From contig NZ_JFCB01000019.1 in assembly GCF_000725125.1 (NCBI RefSeq), positions 62,001 through 126,000 of the forward strand: DNA of 64,000 nucleotides, read 5' to 3'. The DNA comes from Streptomyces toyocaensis. GTDB taxonomy: Bacteria > Actinomycetota > Actinomycetes > Streptomycetales > Streptomycetaceae. Both the position numbers and the translations under genes were made by a program. Numbering within the stretch: position 1 is the stretch's first letter; each line of letters begins with the position of its first letter. Below, one piece after another: positions 28,625 through 37,393 of the stretch. The notes beneath the pieces are model-generated. The model did no database searches and was not told the origin of the DNA. It saw nothing but the letters and a program-made list of their open reading frames with translations.

Positions 28625-29488
28625 ATGCTGCGCATCGCCGTCCCCAACAAGGGTTCCCTGTCAGGCCCCGCGGGGGAGATGCTGCATGAGGCCGGCTACC
28701 AGCAGCGCCGCGAGTCCAAGGAGCTGCGGATCGTCGACCCGACGAACGAGGTGGAGTTCTTCTACCTCCGTCCGCGCGACATCGCGATCTACGTCTCCTC
28801 CGGCAAGCTCGACATCGGCATCACCGGCCGTGACCTGCTCGTCGACTCGGGTGCCGACGCCGAGGAGATCCTGCCGCTCGGCTTCGCCCGCTCCACCTTC
28901 CGCTTCGCCACCAAGCCCGGCACGGCGAACGGCGTCGCCGACCTCGACGGCATGACGGTCGCCACCTCCTACGAGGGGATCGTCGCGAAGCACCTCGCCG
29001 ACCACGCCATCGACGCCTCGGTCGTCCACCTCGACGGCGCCGTCGAGACCGCGATCGAGCTGGGCGTCGCCGAGGTCATCGCCGACGTCGTCGAGACCGG
29101 CACCTCGCTGCGCAACGCGGGCCTGGAGGTGATCGGCGAGCCGATCATGAAGTCCGAGGCGGTCGTCATCCGCCGCACCGGCGCCTCCGCCGGTGCCGAC
29201 GAGACCGTCGAGACCAAGGTGCAGCAGTTCCTGCGCCGCCTCCAGGGCGTCCTGGTCGCCCGGACGTACGTGATGATGGACTACGACTGCCGGGTCGAGC
29301 AGCTGGAGAAGGCCGTCGCGCTCACCCCGGGCCTGGAGTCCCCGACCGTCTCCCCGCTGCACAACGAGGGCTGGGTCGCCGTCCGCGCGATGGTGCCGTC
29401 CAAGGACGCCCAGCGGATCATGGACGACCTGTACGACATCGGTGCCCGTGCCATCCTCACCACGGCCATCCACGCCTGCCGCCTCTGA
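28625..29488 (+). CDS. hisG: ATP phosphoribosyltransferase, long form
   Basis: 287 residues. First and committed step of histidine synthesis. The N-terminus LRIAVPNKGSLSGPAGEML, ITGRDLLVDSGAD and the PRPP loop EVIADVVETGTSLRNAGLEV mark the two catalytic subdomains. A C-terminal ACT-like regulatory domain (about 210-287) gives histidine feedback inhibition and makes this the hexameric long form that needs no HisZ. ATG is preceded by GAAGGAAG. It lies 46 bases after hisE, as in other actinomycetes. Confidence 0.97.
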   Translation: MLRIAVPNKGSLSGPAGEMLHEAGYQQRRESKELRIVDPTNEVEFFYLRPRDIAIYVSSGKLDIGITGRDLLVDSGADAEEILPLGFARSTFRFATKPGTANGVADLDGMTVATSYEGIVAKHLADHAIDASVVHLDGAVETAIELGVAEVIADVVETGTSLRNAGLEVIGEPIMKSEAVVIRRTGASAGADETVETKVQQFLRRLQGVLVARTYVMMDYDCRVEQLEKAVALTPGLESPTVSPLHNEGWVAVRAMVPSKDAQRIMDDLYDIGARAILTTAIHACRL

Positions 29489-29507
29489 CCGGCCCCGGAG
29501 CACCCTC

Positions 29508-29978
29508 ATGTCCGATTCCACGCCGGGCAGGCCGCCCGCACTGCCCGTCACCTTCCGGCCGGCCCACACCCGGGCGGTGCTGCTCACGGCCGGCGCCGCG
29601 CTGTTCGTGGTCATCACCCTCATCGCGCTGCTGCTGGACCACCTCAGCCCGGGGGAGCGGGTCAGCTTCGTGTTCACCGCCGCGCTCCTGGCCGGCGTGC
29701 TGTTCCTGCTGGCCCGGCCGAAGGTCGTCGCCGACGAGGCGGGCGTCACCGTCGTCAACATCGTGAGCCGGCGTCGCCTGGAGTGGGCGGAGATCCTTCA
29801 GGTGAACCTCCGCCCGGGTGATCCCTGGGTCTTCCTCGACCTCAGCGACGGCACCAGCCTGCCCGCTCTCGGCATCCAGCCGGGCATCGCCAGGCAGCGC
29901 GCCGTCTCCGACGCGCGTGCCCTGCGGGCGCTCGCCGAGGACCGCTCCACGCCCGGCGACGCGGCACCGCCGGGCTGA
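29508..29978 (+). CDS. Bacterial PH-domain membrane protein
   Basis: 156 residues. Two transmembrane helices (about 23-45 and 52-70) precede a small bacterial PH domain (about 72-140) with KVVADEAGVTVVNIVSRRRLEWAEILQVNL and a following WVFLDLSDGTSLPALGIQ. Such PH-domain proteins sit beside hisG in many actinobacteria; their role is unknown. It begins 19 bases after hisG and is the last gene before a strong terminator, so it belongs to the rib-his transcript. Confidence 0.85.
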   Translation: MSDSTPGRPPALPVTFRPAHTRAVLLTAGAALFVVITLIALLLDHLSPGERVSFVFTAALLAGVLFLLARPKVVADEAGVTVVNIVSRRRLEWAEILQVNLRPGDPWVFLDLSDGTSLPALGIQPGIARQRAVSDARALRALAEDRSTPGDAAPPG

Positions 29979-30088
29979 GGACCGGGCTGCCTCCGGGGGC
30001 GCGCGGCCCGGGCCCGGGCGCGGGTCCGCTCCGGGAAGCGCCGGGGACGTTCACCTGCCGCAGTCGCCCATGTCTTGATTAATCTGGT

Positions 30089-30119
30089 GGGCGGAGGCGC
30101 CGCGACGGCGCCTCCGCCC
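30089..30119 (+). terminator. Strong terminator of the rib-his operon
   Basis: A perfect 14-base-pair stem (30089-30102 with 30106-30119) around the loop CGA lies 110 bases after the PH-domain gene. It is preceded by an unusually AT-rich stretch (CTTGATTAATCTGG). The rest of the 295-base gap to the next gene shows nothing else recognisable. Confidence 0.75.
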
Positions 30120-30273
30120 CTGTCGCCCCGCCCGGTGCCCAGGGGCTCCAGCTACCCGAGGAGTGACCCTCTCCGGCGATGGACGGATCGTCCTGCAGTA
30201 CCTGCGCCGCCCCCTGCCGACATAGTGCGGACCCGTATCGCCGGGTACGCGCGCATGCGGAGGAGACGGCATC

Positions 30274-31605
30274 ATGACCACCCCCCTGCTGCTGCTCGCA
30301 GCCGCGTTCCTGCTGATCCTGGCCAACGGATTCTTCGTGGCCGCGGAGTTCGGCCTGGTGACCGTCGAACGTCCGGACGCCGAACAGGCGGCCGCGGCCG
30401 GCGACCGGCGCGCCCGCCGCGTCGTCGAGTCCCTCCGGGAACTGTCCTTCCAGCTCTCCGGCACCCAGCTCGGCATCACCATCACCTCCCTGGTCGTCGG
30501 CATGCTGGCCCAGCCGGCGCTCGCCGGACTCCTGCACGGCCCCTTCACCGGCATCGGCGTCCCGGGGGGCGCGGTCCCCGGGGTCTCCGTCGTCGTCGGC
30601 ATGCTGCTGGCCTCGGCCGTGCAGATGGTGATCGGCGAACTCGTGCCCAAGAACTGGGCGGTGTCCCGCCCGATGCAGGTCGCGCGCTTCGTCGCGGGCC
30701 CGCAGCACGCCTTCGCCCGCCTGTTCCGCCCGGTCATCGCCGGGCTGAACGCCGTGGCCAACCGTCTGGTGCGCGCCCTGGGCCTCGAGCCCGCCGAGGA
30801 ACTGGCCTCCGCCCGCACCCCCGGTGAACTCGTGTCCCTGGTCCGGCACTCCGCCCGGGCCGGCGCCCTGGAACAGGACACGGCGGACCTCTTCGTGCGC
30901 ACCTTGTCCCTGGGCGAACTGACCGCGCAGCACGTCATGACCCCGCGCGTGAAGGTCAGCGCCCTGCAGGCGTCGGCGACCGCCGAGGACGTGGTGAACC
31001 TGACCCGGGCCACCGGTCTGTCCCGGTTCCCCGTGTACCGGGAGCGCATCGACGAGATCGTCGGCATGGTCCATCTCAAGGACGCCCTCGCGGTGTCCGT
31101 GCCCGACCGGCTGCGCACCCCCGTCGGCCGCATCGCCCGCCCCGCGCTGCTCGTCCCCGAGACGCTGCCCGTACGGCCGCTGCTCACGCGGCTGCGCAGC
31201 GAGCAGCCCATCGCCGTCGTCGTCGACGAGTACGGCGGTACGGCCGGCGTCGTCACGCTGGAGGACATCGTCGAGGAGATCGTCGGCGAGGTGCGCGACG
31301 AGCACGACGGACAGGACGTCCCCGAACTCGCCGTCGCCCCGCCCGAGGACGGCAAGCCGGCCTGGGACGTCGACGGCGGGGTCCGCGTCGACATCCTGCT
31401 GCGCATAGGCCTGGAGGTGCCCGAGGGCCCGTACGAGACGGTGGCCGGCCTGGTCGCCGACCTGCTCGGCCGTATCCCGGCCGTCGGCGACCGCGCGGAA
31501 CTGCCCGGCTGGCGGCTGTCGGTGCGCCGGGTCGGCCACTACCGCGCCGAACGCGTCCGTCTGGTCAGGACGGCCCCGCTGCCGCTCGTGGAGGCGGCCG
31601 GATGA
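30274..31605 (+). CDS. CNNM/HlyC-CorC family membrane protein (first of two)
   Basis: 443 residues with the full domain order: a DUF21/CNNM membrane domain (about 1-185; LANGFFVAAEFGLVTV and MVIGELVPKNWAVSRP), a CBS pair (about 205-330; VMTPRVKVSAL, RFPVYRERIDEIVGMVHLKD, EYGGTAGVVTLEDIVEEIVGEV) and a CorC/HlyC C-terminal domain (about 345-435). Family members are implicated in magnesium/cobalt export and sodium-linked Mg transport. Older names as hemolysins are not meaningful. GGAGGAG precedes the ATG. Its stop overlaps the ATG of the second copy. Confidence 0.93.
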   Translation: MTTPLLLLAAAFLLILANGFFVAAEFGLVTVERPDAEQAAAAGDRRARRVVESLRELSFQLSGTQLGITITSLVVGMLAQPALAGLLHGPFTGIGVPGGAVPGVSVVVGMLLASAVQMVIGELVPKNWAVSRPMQVARFVAGPQHAFARLFRPVIAGLNAVANRLVRALGLEPAEELASARTPGELVSLVRHSARAGALEQDTADLFVRTLSLGELTAQHVMTPRVKVSALQASATAEDVVNLTRATGLSRFPVYRERIDEIVGMVHLKDALAVSVPDRLRTPVGRIARPALLVPETLPVRPLLTRLRSEQPIAVVVDEYGGTAGVVTLEDIVEEIVGEVRDEHDGQDVPELAVAPPEDGKPAWDVDGGVRVDILLRIGLEVPEGPYETVAGLVADLLGRIPAVGDRAELPGWRLSVRRVGHYRAERVRLVRTAPLPLVEAAG

Positions 31606-32675
31606 GCGTCCTGCAACTCCTCTTCGCCGCGCTGCTCGTGCTCGCCAACGGCTTCTTCGTCGGCGCCGAGTTCGCACTGGTCTCGGTCCGCCGCAGTCAG
31701 GTCGAACCGCTCGGTACCGCGCGCGCCCGTCAGGTGCTGTACGGCCTGGAACACCTGCCGCAGATGATGGCGGCCGCGCAGTTCGGCATCACCGTCTGCT
31801 CGCTGACCCTGGGCGCGGTCGCCGAACCGACGGTGGCCCACCTGCTGGAACCGGTCTTCGCGTGGATGCACCTGCCGCACGGAGTGATCCACCCGCTCGG
31901 TTACGTCGTCGCGCTCGCCGTCGTGGTCTTCTTCCACCTCGTCATCGGCGAGATGGTCCCGAAGAACCTGGCCATGGCGGCCCCGGAGACGGCCGCGCTG
32001 TGGCTGAGCCCCGGACTGGTCTGGTTCGCCCGCCTGTGCGGGCCGGTCACCCTCGCGCTCGGGGCCTGCGCGCGGGCCGTCCTGCGGCTCTTCCGCGTCG
32101 AGCCGAAGGACGAGGTCGAGGCCGTCTTCACCAGCGAGCAGCTCAACCGGCTGGTGGAGGACGCGGGGCAGGCGGGCCTCCTCGACCCCGAGGAGGCCGA
32201 GCGTCTCGAGGACGCCCTGGAACTGGGCTCCCGTCCGGTGACGGACGTCCTGCTGGGCCGCGAGACGCTGGTGACGGTCACGCCCGCGGTCACCCCGGCC
32301 CAGATCGTGGAGCTCACCGCCCGCACCGGCTACTCCCGTTTCCCGGTGGCCGCGGACGGCGGCGCCTTCATGGGATACCTCCACGTCAAGGACGTACTGG
32401 ACCTGGAGGACGTGGGTCGCGCCGTCCCCCAGCGGCTCTGGCGGCGCATGACGACCCTGCGGCCCGACCTCCCCCTGGACGACGCCCTCACGGTGATGCG
32501 CCGCGCCGCGACCCACCTGGCCCAGGTCTGCGACCCCTCCGGCAGGGTCCTGGGCCTGGTGGCCCTGGAAGACGTCCTGGAACTGCTGGTGGGCGAGGTA
32601 CGCGACCCGGCCCACAGGGAGGTCACCCTGACGGAGCAGCGTACGAGCGGCGCTCCCGAGGAGGTTCCCGCATAG
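31602..32675 (+). CDS. CNNM/CorC family membrane protein (second of two, lacking the CorC_HlyC tail)
   Basis: 357 residues. The CNNM membrane domain (LANGFFVGAEFALVSVRRSQVEPLG; HLVIGEMVPKNLAMAAP) and a CBS pair (VTDVLLGRETLVTV; YSRFPVAADGGAFMGYLHVKD; VLGLVALEDVLELLVGEV) are present. The protein ends soon after the second CBS, without the C-terminal CorC_HlyC domain of its partner. The ATGA overlap with the first gene and the length difference suggest a heteromeric pair. Expected role is membrane cation (Mg2+) homeostasis. Confidence 0.92.
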   Translation: MSVLQLLFAALLVLANGFFVGAEFALVSVRRSQVEPLGTARARQVLYGLEHLPQMMAAAQFGITVCSLTLGAVAEPTVAHLLEPVFAWMHLPHGVIHPLGYVVALAVVVFFHLVIGEMVPKNLAMAAPETAALWLSPGLVWFARLCGPVTLALGACARAVLRLFRVEPKDEVEAVFTSEQLNRLVEDAGQAGLLDPEEAERLEDALELGSRPVTDVLLGRETLVTVTPAVTPAQIVELTARTGYSRFPVAADGGAFMGYLHVKDVLDLEDVGRAVPQRLWRRMTTLRPDLPLDDALTVMRRAATHLAQVCDPSGRVLGLVALEDVLELLVGEVRDPAHREVTLTEQRTSGAPEEVPA

Positions 32676-32719
32676 CCGCGTGCCGTGCGTCTTCGTTTCT
32701 GCTCCTGCCGTCGGGTCCG

Positions 32720-32748
32720 CCCGCCGGGGTCCTCACGACCCCGGCGGG
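32720..32748. terminator. Bidirectional terminator between CNNM pair and AAA+ gene
   Basis: CCCGCCGGGGTC (32720-32731) pairs perfectly with GACCCCGGCGGG (32737-32748) around a five-base loop. The right arm lies inside the last codons of the leftward AAA+ gene. Confidence 0.65.
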
Positions 32749-34595
32749 TCCGACGGACCCCGCCCCGACAGCACCTCCCCGTACGCCTGCATCAGGTCCG
32801 GCAGCCGCAGCGTCGCCAGGTCCTCACGGGTCAACGCCCCCGGGCAGACCGACAACCGCAGATCCCGGTACGCGCAGCTCTTCTCGTACAGCGTCCGCAG
32901 GAACCGCCCGTTCCCCAGCTCGTCGAGCCACCCCTGGTCCACCACGTGCCCGGCGATCGACCGCAGCTCGTCCAACGCCTCCTCGTCCCAGACGTCCCCG
33001 TTGTCGGCGGCGAGCACTTTGCCGATCTCGGTGAGTTCGAGGGGCCGGTACGAGGGGAAGTCGACACGGGTCGTGAAGCGTGAGGACAGTCCCGGGTTGG
33101 CGGCGAGGAGGCGGTCCATGCCCTCCGGATAACCGGCCAGGATCACCACGAGGTGGTCACGGTTGTCCTCCGCCCGCTTCAGCAGCACCTGCAACGCCTC
33201 GTCGCCGTACGCGTCGCCCTTGCCGTAACCGGAGTTGGACAGCGCGTACGCCTCGTCGACGAACAGCACCCCGCCGAGCGCGGAGTCGATGAGTTCGTTG
33301 GCCTTCACCGCGGTCTGCCCGAGGTACTCGCCCACCAGGTCCGCCCGCTGGGCCTCCACCAGATGGTCACCGCCGAGCAGTCCGAGGGCGTAGAAGACAC
33401 GGCCCAGGATCCGGGCCACCGTGGTCTTGCCCGTCCCGGACGGCCCCGAGAAGACGAAGTGCCGTTTCGGCGGCTGCACCGGCAGCCCCTGCCCGGCCCG
33501 CAGCCGCGCCATGTTCAGCTGCGCCGACAAGGCCTTGACCTGGCGTTTCACCGGCTCAAGTCCCACCATGCGCTCCAGTTCCGCGAGCGCTTCCTCCAGT
33601 AGCGCGGGATCGGTCGGCCCCGTCGGCAGGGGCGACCCGGGACCGCCCGCGCGCTCGCGCACCCCCGGTCCGGTGACCGACGGCAGCGGACCCGGCGGAG
33701 GCTCGGCGTCGGACAGCCGGAGGTCGCGGCCCTCGGAGCCGAAGAGCGGATCGAGCGTGTCGGGGCCGTCCATCATGTCCTGCCCGACACCCATGAGGGT
33801 GATCGCGGCGAGGTCGGCGGCATCGTCGTAGCCGTCGCCCTCGGCGATCGCCGCGAGCCGGGCGGAGGTGTCCATGAAGGCCGGATCGACCCGGTGCACG
33901 GCCCGGTACAGGGGGAGCGCCGCCGCGCTGCGGCCGGTTCCCTCATGGGCGCGCGCCAGCCAGTAGCGCAGCTCCTTCCGCTGGGGCTGCTCGCTGCGGC
34001 AGCGCATCAGCGCCGCCGACAGCAGCGGTTCGGCCTGCCCGTACATCTCCAGCCGTACCCGCGCCATGCCGCCGAAGAGGCCGGCCTCGATGCCCAGCAC
34101 CGGGTCGTCGACCAGCGAGTCGGTGTGCCGGACCAGCTGCTCCCAGTCCTTGACCAGGTAGGCGCGGCAGGCGTGCAGAAAGCGGACCTGCGGATCGGTG
34201 TCGACCGGGGGCAGTCCGGCGAGCGCCCGGTCCAGCTCGGGGACGTGGCGGCCGTCCAGCCAGTGGGAGGCGTGCGCGAGGAGCAGGTCGCGAGGGCTCT
34301 CCAGTACCGGCTGCACCCACCAGCCCAGCCAGTACCAGGAGTTCAGGGTGCGCCGGTGCCTGCCGCGCTGTTCGCCGAAGCGCTCCCGGTGCCGGAACAT
34401 CCGCAGCAGCGCGGTCGTCGTGTCGACGCGCAGCGCGTGCAGTCCGAGCCAGCCGTCGGCCATCCCCGGATCGATCCGGACCGCGGCCCGGAACTCCTCC
34501 TCGGCCTGCGGATAGGCGCCCATGGAGTAGGCGTCCACGCCTCGCAGCCAGGCCAGGTCGGCCGGGGCCTGCGGGCCCTGCGTGCCGAAGTCCAT
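32733..34595 (-). CDS. TPR / AAA+ ATPase of the CbxX-EccA type
   Basis: 620 residues. The N-terminal half is a helical TPR-like array (AYSMGAYPQAEEEFRAAVRIDPGMADGWLGL and later repeats to about residue 270). A proline-rich linker follows, then a CbbX/CfqX AAA+ domain (about 345-610). That domain has Walker A FSGPSGTGKTTVAR, Walker B GVLFVDEAYAL and the sensor/arginine-finger region LSSRFTTRVDFPSY. This is the layout of EccA, the cytosolic ATPase of ESX type VII secretion, yet no other ESX gene is nearby. ATG 34595 has GGGGGA upstream; the GTG at 34607 has none. Its client is unknown. Confidence 0.88.
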   Translation of the reverse strand: MDFGTQGPQAPADLAWLRGVDAYSMGAYPQAEEEFRAAVRIDPGMADGWLGLHALRVDTTTALLRMFRHRERFGEQRGRHRRTLNSWYWLGWWVQPVLESPRDLLLAHASHWLDGRHVPELDRALAGLPPVDTDPQVRFLHACRAYLVKDWEQLVRHTDSLVDDPVLGIEAGLFGGMARVRLEMYGQAEPLLSAALMRCRSEQPQRKELRYWLARAHEGTGRSAAALPLYRAVHRVDPAFMDTSARLAAIAEGDGYDDAADLAAITLMGVGQDMMDGPDTLDPLFGSEGRDLRLSDAEPPPGPLPSVTGPGVRERAGGPGSPLPTGPTDPALLEEALAELERMVGLEPVKRQVKALSAQLNMARLRAGQGLPVQPPKRHFVFSGPSGTGKTTVARILGRVFYALGLLGGDHLVEAQRADLVGEYLGQTAVKANELIDSALGGVLFVDEAYALSNSGYGKGDAYGDEALQVLLKRAEDNRDHLVVILAGYPEGMDRLLAANPGLSSRFTTRVDFPSYRPLELTEIGKVLAADNGDVWDEEALDELRSIAGHVVDQGWLDELGNGRFLRTLYEKSCAYRDLRLSVCPGALTREDLATLRLPDLMQAYGEVLSGRGPSDPPGS

Positions 34596-35023
34596 CACGT
34601 CCCCCACGAACCGTGCCCCGTCGGTGTGCCGGCCGGTCCTCGCCCGTCGGCTCCCTGTGGTCGAACCGCTGTGCCGCGGACCGGAGTTGCAAGGTGCGCG
34701 AAGCAGCGTCCGTAGGGCGCACCGAGGGCATCGTACCTGCGGCGGCGGCGCGTCCCCAGGGTGCCGCGCACGGCGAAGAGCGAGGTGGGAGGGGAGTGCG
34801 CCGGACCGGTAGGTGACCCAGGGTGATCGTCATATGCCACTGGGCGGTCGAAAAACGCGAAGAGAGCAGAACGAAGCCCCCGATCACGGGGGAACAACCG
34901 GGGGCTTCGCGTCTGCCGGCGACTCCGGAGAGCCGCACATTGAGAACGTAAGACCTGTACGGGCCCTCGGTCAAGCAGAGTTGAGGCGCTCCGGCAAGTT
35001 GTCCGGGACCGCTCTTCACAGGT
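34596..35023. other. Gene-free gap between kinase and AAA+ gene
   Basis: No credible gene in 428 bases. It contains the leader of the leftward AAA+ gene, a prominent hairpin at 34872-34909 (listed separately) and the probable 3' region of the kinase transcript. The stretch 34930-35020 is somewhat less GC-rich than its surroundings. Confidence 0.5.
34872..34909. terminator. Hairpin with a mutually exclusive alternative stem
   Basis: CGAAGCCCCCG (34872-34882) pairs with CGGGGGCTTCG (34899-34909), 11 base pairs. Inside it CCCCCG (34877-34882) can instead pair with CGGGGG (34887-34892). The two structures cannot form together. The simple reading is a terminator for the leftward kinase gene that ends at 35024. 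An attenuator in the AAA+ leader or the terminator of an unannotated small RNA is also possible. Confidence 0.45.
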
Positions 35024-35725
35024 TCACCACATTGCCGACGGATCGTCACCGTGCGTGAGCGGAGGGGGCGGATCATCTGTCCCGGCAGGCCCGGTGAGCA
35101 GCTTGTACCCCTCCTGGCGCTGCCGCACCAGAAGGTCCGCGAAGGGGCGCGAGGGATCGCCGGCGAAGTGCTCGCTCTCCGCGCGCACCCACCCGTCCCA
35201 GAACTCCCGCTGCTCCTCGCCGTCCCGCTCCCGGCCGCGTGACCAGGATTCCTCGCGCGGCAGGTCCATCCAGAGCAGCAGCGCCAGATGCGGGCGCAGG
35301 GCCCGGCGTCCCGCGCCGACGCCCTCCACGACGATCACGGGGGCCGGCGGCAGGAGGCGGGGCGGCCCGAAGCGGCGGGTGCGCCAGTCGTAGGGGGAGT
35401 AGTGCGCCGTCTCACCGCGGCCGAGCGGTTCGATCACCTCGCTCAGCAGCCGTGCGGTCCAGCCGAAGAGTTCCTCGTGGCTGGCGATGTCGTCGAGGCG
35501 CAGCACCGGGGCGCCGTCCAGAGCCCCGGCCAGCAGGCCGGCGAAGGTCGACTTCCCGGAGCCGGCGTGCCCGTCGACGCCGACGAGCCGGACCGGGCCG
35601 CAGGAGGGGCCGAGCCGGCGGATGCGGGAGACAAGATCGTGGATGGCTGGTTCCCGGGCCGAGGTGAGGGCGGACGGGAGCACTCTAGGCCCCGGCCCCG
35701 CGAGGCCCGCCGCGGGTCCCGCCAT
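35024..35725 (-). CDS. P-loop kinase of the uridine kinase-like group
   Basis: 233 residues. Walker A VGVDGHAGSGKSTFAGLLA, a DDIASHEELFGW segment resembling the substrate loop of uridine/phosphoribulokinase-like enzymes, then VIVVEGVGAGRRAL. Related actinobacterial proteins are annotated as uridine kinases, but the substrate is unproven. The start is uncertain: ATG 35725 gives MAGPAAGLAGPG and GTG 35683 gives a product 14 residues shorter. Neither has a strong ribosome site. It is divergent from the C39 peptidase gene. Confidence 0.82.
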   Translation of the reverse strand: MAGPAAGLAGPGPRVLPSALTSAREPAIHDLVSRIRRLGPSCGPVRLVGVDGHAGSGKSTFAGLLAGALDGAPVLRLDDIASHEELFGWTARLLSEVIEPLGRGETAHYSPYDWRTRRFGPPRLLPPAPVIVVEGVGAGRRALRPHLALLLWMDLPREESWSRGRERDGEEQREFWDGWVRAESEHFAGDPSRPFADLLVRQRQEGYKLLTGPAGTDDPPPPLTHGDDPSAMW

Positions 35726-35877
35726 TGGTCGAGTCCCATGTTGGTCGGGCGCGGCACGGCCGGGGTGCTGGCAGGATCCGCCCGGCTGCGTTCATAGTTG
35801 GCGCACACCCGCTCCACCCGGCGGACGTCCACCGTCCGCCTACCGGTCCTGTCCCGACACCTGGGGGTCCTCCACCC

Positions 35878-37251
35878 ATGAGCAGAGCCGAACTGCCGTC
35901 CCGCAGAACCCTGCTGACCGCGGCGGTCGCCGCCACCGTCGCCGGGAGCGCGGTCCCGGCGTACGCCGGGACTCCGGCCGCCGGCGCCACCGGTACCGCG
36001 GACGGCGGGCGGGCCGCCGCCCGCACCGTCGACAACCGGGCCTGGACCTCGTACACGGACTGGCGCGGCGGCACCTGCGACGGGACCCGTGCCGTCGCCG
36101 GTGTACGCCCCGGTCTGGTGATCGAGAGGCCCGCCGGCACCAAGGACTACACCGACCCGCACACGGGCCGCACGGCCGCCTGGGAGTACGCGACCTGGAC
36201 CTCGCCCGCGCACCGGCTCGCGGTTCCCGCCACGGAGGCCATCGCCTCCTGGAACGCGCACACCCCCGCGGGCACGTGGCTCGAGGTGGAGCTGAGGGGC
36301 ACGTACTCAGACGGCACGGACACCCCCTGGTACGTGATGGGCCGCTGGGCGGCCGGGGACCAGGACATCCGGCGCACTTCGGTGGACGACCAGGGCGACG
36401 GCCGGAGCAGTGTCTGGACGGACACGTTCGCCGTCGACGACACCGCCTCGGGCCTGCGTCTCGCCTCCTACCGGCTGCGCCTCACCCTCCACCGTCGCCC
36501 CGGCACCCGCCTCACTCCGACCGTGTGGCGGGCCGGCGTGATGGGCTCCGACGTGCCGGACCGGTTCACCGTCCCCGCCTCCACGCCCCGCCTGGCCCGC
36601 GAGCTGATCGTCCCGCGCTACTCGCAGGAGATCCACAAGGGCCAGTACCCGGAGTACGACAACGGGGGCGAGGCCTGGTGCAGCCCGACCTCCTCGCAGA
36701 TGATCATCGAGTACTGGGGCGGCAGGCTCACCCCGGAGCAGCTGTCCTGGGTCGACCCCTCCTACGCCGACCCGCAGATCTGCCACGCGGCCCGGTACAC
36801 GTACGACCACCAGTACGCCGGCTGCGGCAACTGGCCGTTCAACGCCGCCTACGCGGCCACCTTCGACGGCCTGCAGGGCGTGGTCACCCGTCTGCGCTCC
36901 CTCACCGACCTGGAGACGCTGATCGCCGCGGGCATCCCGGCCATCACGTCCCAGTCCTTCCTGAAGGAGGAGCTGACCGGGGCCGGGTACGGCACCTCGG
37001 GGCACCTGATGACGGTGATCGGGTTCACCGCCGACGGCGACGTGATCGCCAACGACCCCGCCTCGGACGACAACGAGGCCGTGCGCCGCGTCTACCAGCG
37101 GCGCGAGTGGGAGAACATCTGGCTGAGGACGAAGCGGTACAACGCGTCGGGCAGAGTCGTCTCCGGCACCGGAGGGGTCTGCTACCTGTACTTCCCGGCA
37201 CGTCCGACCCCGTCGCAGCGCAAGGCGCTGGCGGCGGTGGGAGTGCGCTGA
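35878..37251 (+). CDS. Tat-exported C39-like peptidase
   Basis: 457 residues. The N-terminus has a twin-arginine signal (PSRRTLLTAAVAATVAG) ending near AYA (about residue 30), so folded export by Tat is likely. A beta-rich domain of unknown role (about 50-235) precedes a papain-like C39 domain. Its probable triad is Cys268 (GGEAWCSPTSSQM), His376 (SGHLMTVIGF) and Asp393 (ANDPAS). Unlike the C39 peptidases of bacteriocin exporters, it is a free secreted enzyme, so substrates are probably extracellular peptides or wall-linked proteins. ATG 35878 begins the signal sequence; the frame is open upstream but carries no homology. Confidence 0.88.
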   Translation: MSRAELPSRRTLLTAAVAATVAGSAVPAYAGTPAAGATGTADGGRAAARTVDNRAWTSYTDWRGGTCDGTRAVAGVRPGLVIERPAGTKDYTDPHTGRTAAWEYATWTSPAHRLAVPATEAIASWNAHTPAGTWLEVELRGTYSDGTDTPWYVMGRWAAGDQDIRRTSVDDQGDGRSSVWTDTFAVDDTASGLRLASYRLRLTLHRRPGTRLTPTVWRAGVMGSDVPDRFTVPASTPRLARELIVPRYSQEIHKGQYPEYDNGGEAWCSPTSSQMIIEYWGGRLTPEQLSWVDPSYADPQICHAARYTYDHQYAGCGNWPFNAAYAATFDGLQGVVTRLRSLTDLETLIAAGIPAITSQSFLKEELTGAGYGTSGHLMTVIGFTADGDVIANDPASDDNEAVRRVYQRREWENIWLRTKRYNASGRVVSGTGGVCYLYFPARPTPSQRKALAAVGVR

Positions 37252-37393
37252 ACCCGCCCGGCGGGCGGGCCCCGGCCGCGCACCTGGGCCCGCCGTCGTG
37301 TGACCGACGTCTCGGTCTCGGACGCCGCTCACGGTGGCAAGGTGGACGGGACCGCAGGGGGAGTCCGCCCGCCACCGAGACCAGCGAGAAGCC

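Noticed and set aside
32733-34595. Type VII secretion locus around the EccA-like ATPase.
   Set aside because: No EccB, EccC, EccD, EccE, WXG100 or mycosin gene is present nearby.
34872-34909. Actinobacterial 6C small RNA.
   Set aside because: Only one hairpin is present, and on either strand its loops do not give the two C-rich loops that define 6C RNA.
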